A stretch of DNA of 64,000 bases, from NCBI RefSeq assembly GCF_039904985.1, contig NZ_CP157005.1, forward strand, positions 1,922,001 through 1,986,000, in the 5' to 3' direction. The translations under genes and the position numbers were made by a program. Under the pieces are notes generated by a model. The model did not search any database and had not been told where the DNA came from. It was given only the letters and a program-made list of their open reading frames with translations. This stretch comes from Methylomonas sp. AM2-LC (GTDB lineage: Bacteria > Pseudomonadota > Gammaproteobacteria > Methylococcales > Methylomonadaceae). Shown in pieces: positions 39,817-47,673 of this stretch (position 1 is its first letter; each line of letters opens with the position of its first letter).

Positions 39817-40638
39817 TCAAAGCATCACCCGTCCTTCTATAAAGGCCGGATGTAGATTCAGCAGCGTGGCGAATGCAGCTGCCAGTGTGGTTTTACTACC
39901 TGTCGAGAACGCTTTCAGCGTGCCAGTATTGCTGGCCGGGTTTTGTATTCCATCCTGTTCCAACAAGCGCAGCAATTGGCGTGCGACCGCTTCGCCGGTG
40001 TCGATGATGGTGACCGGGGATTTGCCAGAGCGTATCGCCGCTTCTTCGATCAATGTTTGTACAAACGGATAATGTGTGCAACCCAGTACCAGTGTATCGG
40101 CACCCTGTGCGATTAGCGGCGCGACATAGCGATGTACTAGCAACGCGGTCGCCGATGACTGCAAATCGCCTTTTTCGACTTGGTCAGCGAGACCGATGCA
40201 AGCCTGCGTTACAAAGCGCACGTTGGTCGCGGCGTTGATTTGTTCTCGTAGCAAATTGAATTTTGCGCTGGCTAGTGTGCGGTTAGTCGCCAGTACGCCC
40301 ACGGTTTTTGATTGCGTCAGCGCCGCTGCAGGCTTTAAACCCGGCTCCACGCCAATGACAGGCAGAGCAGGGTAGGATGAACGCAAGGCCTTGATAGCCG
40401 CGGCGGTGGCAGTATTGCAGGCAACCACCAATGCCTTCGCCCCTTGTTGTATCAGGAAAGCGGCAATCGTCAGCGAACGCGCAACGATCACGTCTTCTGG
40501 TTTGTCGCCGTAAAGCGCAAAACCAGTGTCGGCGAAATACAGCAAATTCTCGTGTGGTAGTTGCGTGCGGATGTGACGCAGCACCGACAAGCCGCCGATG
40601 CCCGAGTCGAACACGCCTACCGCACTAGCGGCAGCCAT
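39817..40638 (-). CDS. murI: Glutamate racemase
   Basis: This enzyme interconverts L- and D-glutamate for peptidoglycan synthesis. The N-terminus AVGVFDSGIGGLSVLRHI contains the first catalytic Asp-Ser region. The two catalytic cysteines are in VVACNTATAAA and VLGCTHYPF. The start at 40638 (MAAASAVGVFDSG, 273 aa) gives the usual family length. A longer open frame to 40722 adds 28 residues with no similarity. It is single, next to mobile remnants on both sides. Confidence 0.92.
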   Translation of the reverse strand: MAAASAVGVFDSGIGGLSVLRHIRTQLPHENLLYFADTGFALYGDKPEDVIVARSLTIAAFLIQQGAKALVVACNTATAAAIKALRSSYPALPVIGVEPGLKPAAALTQSKTVGVLATNRTLASAKFNLLREQINAATNVRFVTQACIGLADQVEKGDLQSSATALLVHRYVAPLIAQGADTLVLGCTHYPFVQTLIEEAAIRSGKSPVTIIDTGEAVARQLLRLLEQDGIQNPASNTGTLKAFSTGSKTTLAAAFATLLNLHPAFIEGRVML

Positions 40639-40745
40639 CGAGCAGGAAGTCGTTCCCGCGATCTCGCCAGCCGAACGCGCAGTGATTCGGTCCTGCCACT
40701 CTTTCGGTCCGGAGTTATACACCGATGTTCCCTTGGAATGGACTC

Positions 40746-40763
40746 GGCTTTGTTGAATAAATC
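40746..40763. repeat. Possible IS903-type terminal inverted repeat (scar)
   Basis: GGCTTTGTTGAATAAATC is, from memory, the 18-bp terminal repeat of IS903 (IS5 family). No transposase or second end is seen nearby, so this would be a leftover end after deletion, just upstream of murI. Confidence 0.45.
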
Positions 40764-41262
40764 AAAAAATGGATAAACAAAAAAAAGCTCAGGTTTAAAA
40801 AATTCAGTTCAGTGTATTTAAAGCCATAATTCGCACTCAATAAAGCGTTGGTTTTTCATAGGGTGGAATAGGTACAAACCGTATTCCACCCTATGAAGCC
40901 AATCGCCTTGTAATTAAGGAAATGCTGTCATAACATCCCAAAGAATATTATTGCGAAACAGATGGCTTATCACGTATTTAAGAAAATGCCACCATAATTA
41001 TAATAGCGATAGTCTGGCATGAATTGATATTTTAGCGATTCATGTGCTAAAAGTATTCGTAAACAAAATATGCCTACCCTGCATCTGTTGACGCCCAATG
41101 AGGCAACCGCTTTGATAATTGCGGCTTATGTCCTTGCCTTATCATAATGCAAAAAACTGATTTTATTAAGCGAATAAAAAGTTAATGATTGATTATTCTA
41201 TAATAATTTGCGTTCCTACTTGGCGTAGACTACGCTGTGATTTTTAGACTGAGGTATAGGCT
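40764..41262. other. Gene-free stretch with one long palindrome
   Basis: About 500 bp with no supported gene. The only clear structure is a perfect 14-bp inverted repeat, CATAGGGTGGAATA (40857-40870) with TATTCCACCCTATG (40882-40895), separated by 11 bp. It looks like a dispersed intergenic palindromic element. Confidence 0.6.
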
Positions 41263-41598
41263 ATGTATGCAACCAATGTCCGTAACTTAAAGAAAAATCC
41301 ATCAGAAGCGTTGCGACATGCTGAGCAAGAACCTGTTTTGATTATGAAAGGCAATGAGCCAAATGCGATGATTTTTAATGTAAAGACATCTTTAGGCGAT
41401 ATCAATGAACAATTAAAACCGGCATTAGCGGCAAGTTTGTTCAAAGATCGTGTATTGTCTTTAGGTGCTGCCTCGCAAATTAGTGGCCTTAGCATTTCTG
41501 AATTTATTGATCACTTAACCCAGCTAGATATTGATGTTGTTGTGGCCGATCAGCAAACGAGTAAGGAACTGGAGACTCTGGATACGTGGTTGTCATAA
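41263..41598 (+). CDS. Antitoxin-like protein: Phd/YefM-type N-terminus plus UPF0175-like C-terminus
   Basis: This 111-residue protein has two parts. Residues 1-40 (MYATNVRNLKKNPSEALRHA, PVLIMKGNEPNAMIFN) resemble Phd/YefM antitoxins, which bind DNA at their own promoter. Residues 60-95 (LFKDRVLSLGAASQISGLSI, then EFIDHLTQLDIDVV) match UPF0175 proteins, a group of small HTH antitoxins. It overlaps a truncated DUF3368/PIN-like toxin gene by 13 bp. UPF0175-DUF3368 pairs are a known combination. With the toxin broken it is probably an orphan antitoxin. Confidence 0.75.
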   Translation: MYATNVRNLKKNPSEALRHAEQEPVLIMKGNEPNAMIFNVKTSLGDINEQLKPALAASLFKDRVLSLGAASQISGLSISEFIDHLTQLDIDVVVADQQTSKELETLDTWLS

Positions 41599-41744
41599 TT
41601 GCCGATGCTGGGCCACTCATCGCGCTGGCAAAAGTTGATCATTTGCAGCTATTACCACAGCTATTTATACACGTTACCATTACACAATTTGTCGCTGAAG
41701 AATGTCTTCGTAATCATTCAAAAGAAGCATTAACCCATTTTTAA
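41586..41744 (+). pseudogene. Truncated PIN-like (DUF3368) toxin, 52 codons
   Basis: It starts at GTG 41586 inside the antitoxin gene. The product VVIIADAGPLIALAKVDHLQ followed by LLPQLFIHVTITQFVAEECL is the N-terminal third of a PIN-like nuclease, with the first catalytic Asp in IADAGPLI. It ends at 41744, whereas family members are about 150-170 residues long. The rest is missing, not frameshifted in place. Confidence 0.75.
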
Positions 41745-41788
41745 GGGATTATATACATAAACTATCACATCACTTTTAGGCGTTTAGT

Positions 41789-42118
41789 ATGAATTGGTTC
41801 TATCTCGCAATTGCAATTGTTTCAGAGGTACTTGCAACCTCAGCTTTAAAGGCTTCAGAAGGCTTTACACAGCTTTATCCGTCAGTCATAGTGGTGGTTG
41901 GATATGGCTTAGCGTTCTATTTTCTCTCCTTAACACTACGCACAATTCCGGTTGGTATTGCCTATGCCGTTTGGTCGGGGGCGGGGGTTGTGTGTATTTC
42001 TTTACTTGGCTGGATTTTATATGGCCAAAGGCTAGATACGGCTGCGGTGGTGGGCATGCTGCTGATAGCCGCAGGCGTAATCGTACTCAACGTATTTTCA
42101 AAATCAGTCAGCAATTAA
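41789..42118 (+). CDS. SMR-family multidrug/quaternary-ammonium efflux protein (EmrE-like)
   Basis: This 109-residue protein has four membrane helices and would export lipophilic cations in exchange for protons. The essential membrane Glu is residue 13 in [18 protein letters not shown]. The family signature [14 protein letters not shown] lies at about 55-68, and [20 protein letters not shown] at about 74-93. The length is typical. It stands alone, about 45 bp after the broken toxin gene. Confidence 0.92.
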   Translation: MNWFYLAIAIVSEVLATSALKASEGFTQLYPSVIVVVGYGLAFYFLSLTLRTIPVGIAYAVWSGAGVVCISLLGWILYGQRLDTAAVVGMLLIAAGVIVLNVFSKSVSN

Positions 42119-42181
42119 TAATTTTGTGGATTCACTCATGCAGCGGTAACCCTTCCATCACGACAGCGGGTTTTGGTCTAG

Positions 42182-42373
42182 TTAGCTAAACCTATTTTTG
42201 CGCACATCAAAAATACAACCGCTCATTTTTCCTATTTTTTGACAGGCAGTTGCCAATGTTTTTTCTAACGGCACAGCTTCACCTGCAAAATTCTGCTGTT
42301 TGTAATATAAAAAAGTAAATTCTCGTCTATGCTTACTGGGTAAATAGCTTATATAAAATAGCTGATTACCCAT
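42182..42373 (-). CDS. Small hypothetical protein or gene remnant, 63 aa
   Basis: An open frame begins MGNQLFYISYLPSKHRREFT and ends in CIFDVRKNRFS. There is no clear ribosome binding site and no neighbour on the same strand. The sequence looks like the C-terminal end of a longer protein, so it may be a decayed gene. It fills part of the 466-bp gap between the efflux gene and carbonic anhydrase. The rest of the gap holds one 8-bp hairpin (AAACCCAT/ATGGGTTT, 42466-42485). Confidence 0.25.
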   Translation of the reverse strand: MGNQLFYISYLPSKHRREFTFLYYKQQNFAGEAVPLEKTLATACQKIGKMSGCIFDVRKNRFS

Positions 42374-42584
42374 AAGCTTCTGCAAATGCAATTTATATAC
42401 ATCAAAGCTGTCGTTCCGGCATAGATTGCCAGAGTCTTCGGCGTAGCCTGGGTTGTATAAAAATAAAACCCATTGCCATGGGTTTACGCAATTCGCTTTG
42501 TTGTGTTTAGCATAAGCTAAGAGTAATCAGCTAAAAATATAATTTCTAGCCTGGTTTTTCTTTTATCAATCTTAATTAATCGTT

Positions 42585-43244
42585 ATGGCAAATCTAAACC
42601 AATTATTTAACAACAATATTAACTGGGCTAGGCGAGTTTTAGAAAAAGATCCCGATTTTTTTAACGATATGATCAATGTGCAATCGCCAAAGTATCTGTG
42701 GGTTGGATGTTCGGATAGCCGAGTGCCGGCAAATCAAATTACCGGGCTAAACGCCGGTGAAATATTTGTGCATCGCAATGTCGCTAATATTGTGGTGCAT
42801 ACCGACTTAAATTGCCTGTCCGTCATTCAATATGCGATAGATGTACTGAAAGTTGAACATATTATGGTAGTTGGGCACTATGGTTGTGGCGGGGTGCTCT
42901 CTGCGCTAGAAGGTACTCATTTGGGGTTAATTGACAATTGGTTGCGCCATATACAAGATGTGCGCGATCTTTACCCCGCTTTCAAAAATATGCATATCGA
43001 CGTCAATTTGCGCTGGAAAGTGCTGTGCGAGCTTAATGTAATCCATCAAGTTAGAAATATTACCAGAACCACCGTAGTAGGTCATGCCTGGCGACGCAAA
43101 CAAAATTTGAGCATACATGGTTGGGTCTATGGACTCAATAACGGATTACTCAAGGATTTAAATGTGACTTTAAATGGAAATGCAGAAGATGAAAAATTAG
43201 TGGAATTGGCAATTGCAAATGCGATTTCTGCGTTAACTACATAA
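42585..43244 (+). CDS. can: Beta-class carbonic anhydrase
   Basis: This enzyme interconverts CO2 and bicarbonate. The zinc ligands are visible as Cys42 (WVGCSDSRVPAN, with the catalytic Asp44-Arg46 dyad), His98 and Cys101 (HYGCGGV). The length of 219 residues matches the Can/CynT group. The start ATG lies at 42585 (MANLNQLFNNNINW). It is transcribed alone. Confidence 0.95.
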   Translation: MANLNQLFNNNINWARRVLEKDPDFFNDMINVQSPKYLWVGCSDSRVPANQITGLNAGEIFVHRNVANIVVHTDLNCLSVIQYAIDVLKVEHIMVVGHYGCGGVLSALEGTHLGLIDNWLRHIQDVRDLYPAFKNMHIDVNLRWKVLCELNVIHQVRNITRTTVVGHAWRRKQNLSIHGWVYGLNNGLLKDLNVTLNGNAEDEKLVELAIANAISALTT

Positions 43245-43343
43245 AGAGTGCTTCATGCTAAGCAAAAAAAACTGCACAGAAGCCGTCGGCGTATCTTATG
43301 TGTTGCCGCTCTGATACAGGATAGCTGACGTAAACACTAATAC

Positions 43344-43916
43344 TTAGCCGCCTTGTTGCAGATAGGTGTCGATCAAAATTGTGGCTGCCTGCCGGGCATG
43401 ATGTGTCGATCCCGAATGATGTTTCATCTGTTCGGATACGATACAGCCCTCAACCAGCAACGTTATTTGCATCGCTAAATTGTCCGCCTGTGCTATGCCG
43501 CATTCTGCAGCCAAACCACTAATATAATTTTTGAATTTATCGTAAAACTCGGTTGATAACTGATGAACCGGATTGGCTTCCAGCGGAAACTCAGTTGTGG
43601 CATTGATAAATGCACAACCGCGAAATGCAGGAATAGCCATCCACTCCTCAATCACCTCAAAAATAGCCAGCAACTTATCCTTGGGTAAATCCGCTTTGTG
43701 GTTAATGTTTTCAACAAACCACTGTGTAAAATCTGTATCTCGTTTACGCAAAAAGGCAATCACCAAATCCTGTTTCGAAGGAAAATATTTATACAGTGTC
43801 ATTTTATTGGTTCCGGCATGTTTGACTATAGCCTCAATACCTGTGGCTTGTATGCCTTGGCTGTAAAACAGTTCGGATGCCGCATCGAGTAGGCGTTGGT
43901 GCAAATTTTTTGCCAT
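43344..43916 (-). CDS. TetR-family transcriptional regulator
   Basis: This 190-residue repressor has an N-terminal HTH (LLDAASELFYSQGIQATGIE, AIVKHAGTNKMTLYKYFPSK, residues 9-48) and a variable helical ligand-binding part with several cysteines. It is divergent from the membrane protein at 44071. The shared intergenic region contains a TetR-like dyad over a promoter (43942-43990), so it probably represses that gene and itself. Confidence 0.9.
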   Translation of the reverse strand: MAKNLHQRLLDAASELFYSQGIQATGIEAIVKHAGTNKMTLYKYFPSKQDLVIAFLRKRDTDFTQWFVENINHKADLPKDKLLAIFEVIEEWMAIPAFRGCAFINATTEFPLEANPVHQLSTEFYDKFKNYISGLAAECGIAQADNLAMQITLLVEGCIVSEQMKHHSGSTHHARQAATILIDTYLQQGG

Positions 43917-43941
43917 AGGAAGTTACCGAATTTAGTCTTGT

Positions 43942-43990
43942 TTGACATTATACTGACCGGTAAGTTATATTCAAGTTTCTGACTGGTAAG
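43942..43990 (+). promoter_or_regulatory. Promoter with TetR operator dyads
   Basis: TTGACA (43942-43947) is followed after 17 bp by TTATAT (43965-43970). The spacer is filled by ACTGACCGGTAAGT (43952-43965), a dyad around ACCGGT. A second, weaker copy, CTGACTGGTAAG, lies at 43979-43990. It drives the gene at 44071 and is placed for control by the divergent TetR protein. Confidence 0.7.
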
Positions 43991-44070
43991 GTTTATGTCC
44001 AGAGAGTCTCACAAGATGATTTTTGTGTCAGGTTTTTCTGGTTTTACAATAAAAAATAAAAAAGGTTGTT

Positions 44071-44460
44071 ATGAGTGTATTACTTTTAGGCGCAGTTGCC
44101 TGTATGGCTGCGTTAATATTATCCGCATGGCTAATGACTTTTGCGCGCTGGTTCCCAATCGAGGGTATCGATGGTAAGTTTTTGGTAGATTACAAAACCA
44201 TGATCAGGGCTCATGTCGATTACGCTTTAATGGCGCTATTCAATTTAGGTTTTTATGGCCTTGGTATCGATCTGCCCGTATTAGCTTGCTGGTGTGTGGC
44301 AATAGGTGGCTTTGCTAATCCCACTGTGTTTACAATCGCCGCATTTGATACCGATTTTTGGAAGAAACAGCATTGGCGTATCTATACTGCTGTATCTTTT
44401 GGCATTACCACTATTGGTTTTGTTGGGATTGGCTACGCATTGCTTAAACATGCTTTGTGA
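44071..44460 (+). CDS. Four-helix membrane protein controlled by TetR, 129 aa
   Basis: This protein of 129 residues is mostly membrane segments: about 2-24 (VLLLGAVACMAALILSAWLM), 48-65 (YALMALFNLGFYGLGI), 70-90 and 105-127 (FGITTIGFVGIGYALL). The family is not recognised. Regulation by the divergent TetR gene suggests a role in stress or export, but nothing in the sequence shows a substrate. Several in-frame ATG codons make the exact start slightly uncertain. Confidence 0.7.
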   Translation: MSVLLLGAVACMAALILSAWLMTFARWFPIEGIDGKFLVDYKTMIRAHVDYALMALFNLGFYGLGIDLPVLACWCVAIGGFANPTVFTIAAFDTDFWKKQHWRIYTAVSFGITTIGFVGIGYALLKHAL

Positions 44461-44501
44461 GCATTATTAAAAATTACCTGCAAAAAATAATTGTCGTTTA
44501 G

Positions 44502-44527
44502 GTTGGGCTGCTTTTTGGCTGCCCAAC
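44502..44527. terminator. Hairpin between convergent genes
   Basis: GTTGGGC (44502-44508) pairs with GCCCAAC (44521-44527), 41 bp after the membrane protein gene and 47 bp before the convergent cyclase gene. A short T-run follows. It probably serves the plus-strand gene. Confidence 0.5.
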
Positions 44528-44574
44528 TTTATCGGCACCTAGCAAGCATTTATAGCCAACTTTTATTAAGGCTT

Positions 44575-46287
44575 TTATGTACAAACCTTGTTTCTGCCTG
44601 CCTGCTTGGCTCTATAGAGTGCTTTGTCAGCTTCATTTACCAATATCTCGATATTTGTATTGTTATCCACCAGGGTTGCAATGCCAATAGAAACAGTAAA
44701 GTCGATGTTAAGCCCGTTTGCTAAACACACCTCTGTTGCGCAAATAATTTCTCGTAATCGTTCTGCGATCAGCAGTGCTTCCTCAATGTCCGTTTCAGGC
44801 AGAATGATCGCAAACTCTTCGCCACCCATGCGCCCGGCAATGTCGATATTACGCAGCACTTTTTGAAAGATAAGGGCTAATTTTTTAAGCACCAGATCGC
44901 CGGCTTGGTGCCCATAAATGTCGTTGATTGATTTGAACTTATCAATATCCAGCATCAATATTGAAAGCGTTAGATCGTAACGCTGCGAACGCGATAGCTC
45001 AACTTTGCACTGTTCCATAAATCGACGTCGATTAGGAAGCTCTGTCAGGTAATCAAGATGCGCCTGACGTTTAAGTTCTTCTTCTAGAAATTTGCGTTCT
45101 GTAATGTCTACCGCAGTTGGCAGCAGCCCTATGATCTGACCAGAATTATCCAGAACCGGGGAAATTTGAAAGTCAATTGGAACCAATTCATCATTCAATT
45201 TCACAACAACATCATATCGACTGGATTTGCCGAGTTTGGCAGCATTAATGGCTGCGATCAGTTGTGACCGAACCTCATCGTTATAATTCCACAAAGGTGC
45301 GTCACAAAAATATTGACCAATAATTTCTTCACGGCGATAACCCGTGCGTTCTAGGGTGGCCTTATTTATTTCTTCTACCACACCATTGCTATCTAATAGG
45401 GCAACATAAGTAAATAAATTGTCCAGAATAGTTTTTAGTCGTAGGCTGTTTTCTCTAATCGCCTCTTCATTACGCTTACGATCAGTAATGTCTTCAAAGG
45501 TAGAATAGGCATAATCAACTTCTTCTGTGCCTTTTTTTAAGATGGGTGTGGCATAAACCTTTATCCATACCGGTTGTTCAAGCTTAGGCTGTTTAATACC
45601 CATCACCACGTCATAAACAGGCTTGCCGGTTTTAATTGCAATCATGGTGGGGTGTAATTCACCCAGATAGGGCGTGCCATCCTCATGAATGGCTCCCCAG
45701 CGCGGATCCATGGAAGTTCGGCCCTGCATCTGGTCTAACGATAAGCCCAGAATATGCTCAGCGGCAGGGTTAGCAGAAATGATATGTCCATTTTTATTCT
45801 GATACACCACGCCATGAGCAACGGTCTCAAACAAGGTTCGATAGGTTTCTTCAGATCGCTTTAATTTTTCTAAAGTCAGCTTGCGTTCGGTAGTCACATC
45901 AAATATGGCAACAAAATATTCGTGTTTCGGGCTGTAAACGGATAGCGAAAACCACATGCCAAGTGCATGCAGATAGGTTTCAAACTTAACAGGAGCGCCC
46001 CCGGCTGCTACACAGCCATATATCTTGAAAAGTTCGGGGTCAGATTGACGTATAGTGGGAATGACTTCTGAAACACGCTTGCCAGTTACTTTTTTAAGCC
46101 CGGTTAACTGCTCAAACGCTGGATTGGTATAGACATAAATAAAATCAATTGGCTGCTCTTCCTTATACAGCATTCGGCAATAGGCCACACCATTAAGCAT
46201 CTGCTCCAACAGAGGCAGTAATGCCAGGTCAACTGCCGCACTTTCAGTATAAGCGGGGTCTTCGAACGTTTTATTTTCGTCTGACAT
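44575..46287 (-). CDS. Diguanylate cyclase with three PAS domains
   Basis: This cytoplasmic sensor of 570 residues would make cyclic di-GMP. Three PAS domains precede the catalytic domain: about 24-135 (MLNGVAYCRML...), 146-270 (YRTLFETVAHGVVYQNKNGH) and 282-400 (LKTILDNLFTYVALLDSNGV). The GGDEF domain (about 405-570) has an active GGEEF motif near 485, and a product-inhibition site RNID five residues before it. No membrane helix or signal peptide is seen. No EAL domain follows. The ligand of the PAS domains is unknown. Confidence 0.93.
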   Translation of the reverse strand: MSDENKTFEDPAYTESAAVDLALLPLLEQMLNGVAYCRMLYKEEQPIDFIYVYTNPAFEQLTGLKKVTGKRVSEVIPTIRQSDPELFKIYGCVAAGGAPVKFETYLHALGMWFSLSVYSPKHEYFVAIFDVTTERKLTLEKLKRSEETYRTLFETVAHGVVYQNKNGHIISANPAAEHILGLSLDQMQGRTSMDPRWGAIHEDGTPYLGELHPTMIAIKTGKPVYDVVMGIKQPKLEQPVWIKVYATPILKKGTEEVDYAYSTFEDITDRKRNEEAIRENSLRLKTILDNLFTYVALLDSNGVVEEINKATLERTGYRREEIIGQYFCDAPLWNYNDEVRSQLIAAINAAKLGKSSRYDVVVKLNDELVPIDFQISPVLDNSGQIIGLLPTAVDITERKFLEEELKRQAHLDYLTELPNRRRFMEQCKVELSRSQRYDLTLSILMLDIDKFKSINDIYGHQAGDLVLKKLALIFQKVLRNIDIAGRMGGEEFAIILPETDIEEALLIAERLREIICATEVCLANGLNIDFTVSIGIATLVDNNTNIEILVNEADKALYRAKQAGRNKVCT

Positions 46288-46457
46288 ACTTAAGACCTAT
46301 TCAATAAAAACGATCAAGAAGAAGAATGCATCTTCCATCAGGAATTGTCTTCTCTATCTATACTTAAATTTAGAGCATAATGAGTGCTTTTAATCCCAGA
46401 CTTACTTTGGTTGACAAATTGCTGTGTATGTCATTAAGCCTAATTGATAAATCAATA

Positions 46458-47576
46458 TTAATCAAACCGTTCCGGTAACCAGCCGCTGGCGACACAATCT
46501 CGAAACGACCAATGCAGCATATTCTCCGTTTTATAACTCCAGAAAAACCAGCCCAGGTATTTTTCAAAACTCAGTAGTTGTGCGGCGGCATAGGCGCGGT
46601 AAGTCAGCGCTTGTTGAAAAGCATCCATACTACTTGCTTTAGGTTGTTGTGGGGCTTGTTGCCATAAATCCAGCATTTTTGGGTTAAGCCCCAAGCTCCA
46701 TTCACCCACATAGGTCCAGCAGTTGGCATGGCTGATGATGTCATCCGCCTCTAGTCGCCAGTCTTGTGCTGCTTTAATCAGATGTCCATGCACATCGGTG
46801 TCTACATCTTCCTGCACAAAACATTGGTAGCGGTGTATATCAAACACCAGATTGTCGTAATTGGCGGCTAATAACGGGTTGTATTCGTGGTAGGGTCGGA
46901 AACCATCGTGAAAAACTACCGCTACTTGTTCGGCAGTACAGTATTGACGGATGCGTTGATAAGCTGCTTGTGTATAAGCTAGTAAAATATCGGTAGGAAT
47001 ATCCCAGCGTGGTTCATTAAGTACCTCAATACCCTGCAGGGCAGGGCGGTGTTGATAGCGTTCGGCCAAACGTTCCAGTACGGTTAAAGCATAATCCTGA
47101 TAGTTTTGCTGGGTATGCCATTCGCAAATATCTTTAAGGCCGCCGTTATCAAAGCCATTTTGGCAACCCGGTGCGGTATGTAAGTCCAATACGATCAGTA
47201 AGCCCAACTCCTCAGCCCAATCGAAAGCCTTATCCAGTATACTCAGACCGCCAGTGACATACGGGTAGCGTGTGTCGCCAAAGCTAGGGTGGTAAGGGTA
47301 GTCCGGGCCAAATAACCAGTAAGGAATGGGAATGCGCACGGCATTAATGCCTATCTTTGCCAGCCAGGCAAAATCGTGGCGTTGTATAAAAGTTTGCCAA
47401 TGTTCCTGTAACTGTTTTTCTGCCACAGCGCCTTTTGCCAGACACCAGGCGGTTTCGTCTTCGCCTTGGATACCGGCAAACAGGCTGGGAGTCATCCATT
47501 TTTCCAAAACCAGCCAGCCACCTAGATTGACGCCCCGGATTTTTTTACCGCGTTTTTGTGTATACACCGCTTTCAT
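46458..47576 (-). CDS. Glycoside hydrolase family 5, exo-beta-1,3-glucanase-like
   Basis: This 372-residue TIM-barrel hydrolase opens with RGVNLGGWLVLEKWMTPSLF, the signature of the fungal-type exo-beta-1,3-glucanases of GH5. The acid/base Glu lies in EVLNEPRWD and the nucleophile in YVGEWSLGL. HDGFRP and the final FFWSYKTENMLHWSF are also conserved. There is no signal peptide, so it would act inside the cell, perhaps on a storage or periplasmic-type glucan fragment. The start at 47576 (MKAVYTQKRGKK) is preferred to 47648 on similarity. The ABC protein gene lies 97 bp upstream on the same strand. Confidence 0.85.
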   Translation of the reverse strand: MKAVYTQKRGKKIRGVNLGGWLVLEKWMTPSLFAGIQGEDETAWCLAKGAVAEKQLQEHWQTFIQRHDFAWLAKIGINAVRIPIPYWLFGPDYPYHPSFGDTRYPYVTGGLSILDKAFDWAEELGLLIVLDLHTAPGCQNGFDNGGLKDICEWHTQQNYQDYALTVLERLAERYQHRPALQGIEVLNEPRWDIPTDILLAYTQAAYQRIRQYCTAEQVAVVFHDGFRPYHEYNPLLAANYDNLVFDIHRYQCFVQEDVDTDVHGHLIKAAQDWRLEADDIISHANCWTYVGEWSLGLNPKMLDLWQQAPQQPKASSMDAFQQALTYRAYAAAQLLSFEKYLGWFFWSYKTENMLHWSFRDCVASGWLPERFD

Positions 47577-47673
47577 GGTTTTCTCAATGCCTAACGCAAT
47601 TACGAATACGGCTGGACAAGGTTTTAAAACCCGTCTGCGCGCCTGCAAACAGCAGGCTCGCAGACTTTACAAA

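Noticed and set aside
44575..46287. Hybrid GGDEF-EAL enzyme
   Set aside because: The chain ends directly after the GGDEF domain; there is no EAL motif.
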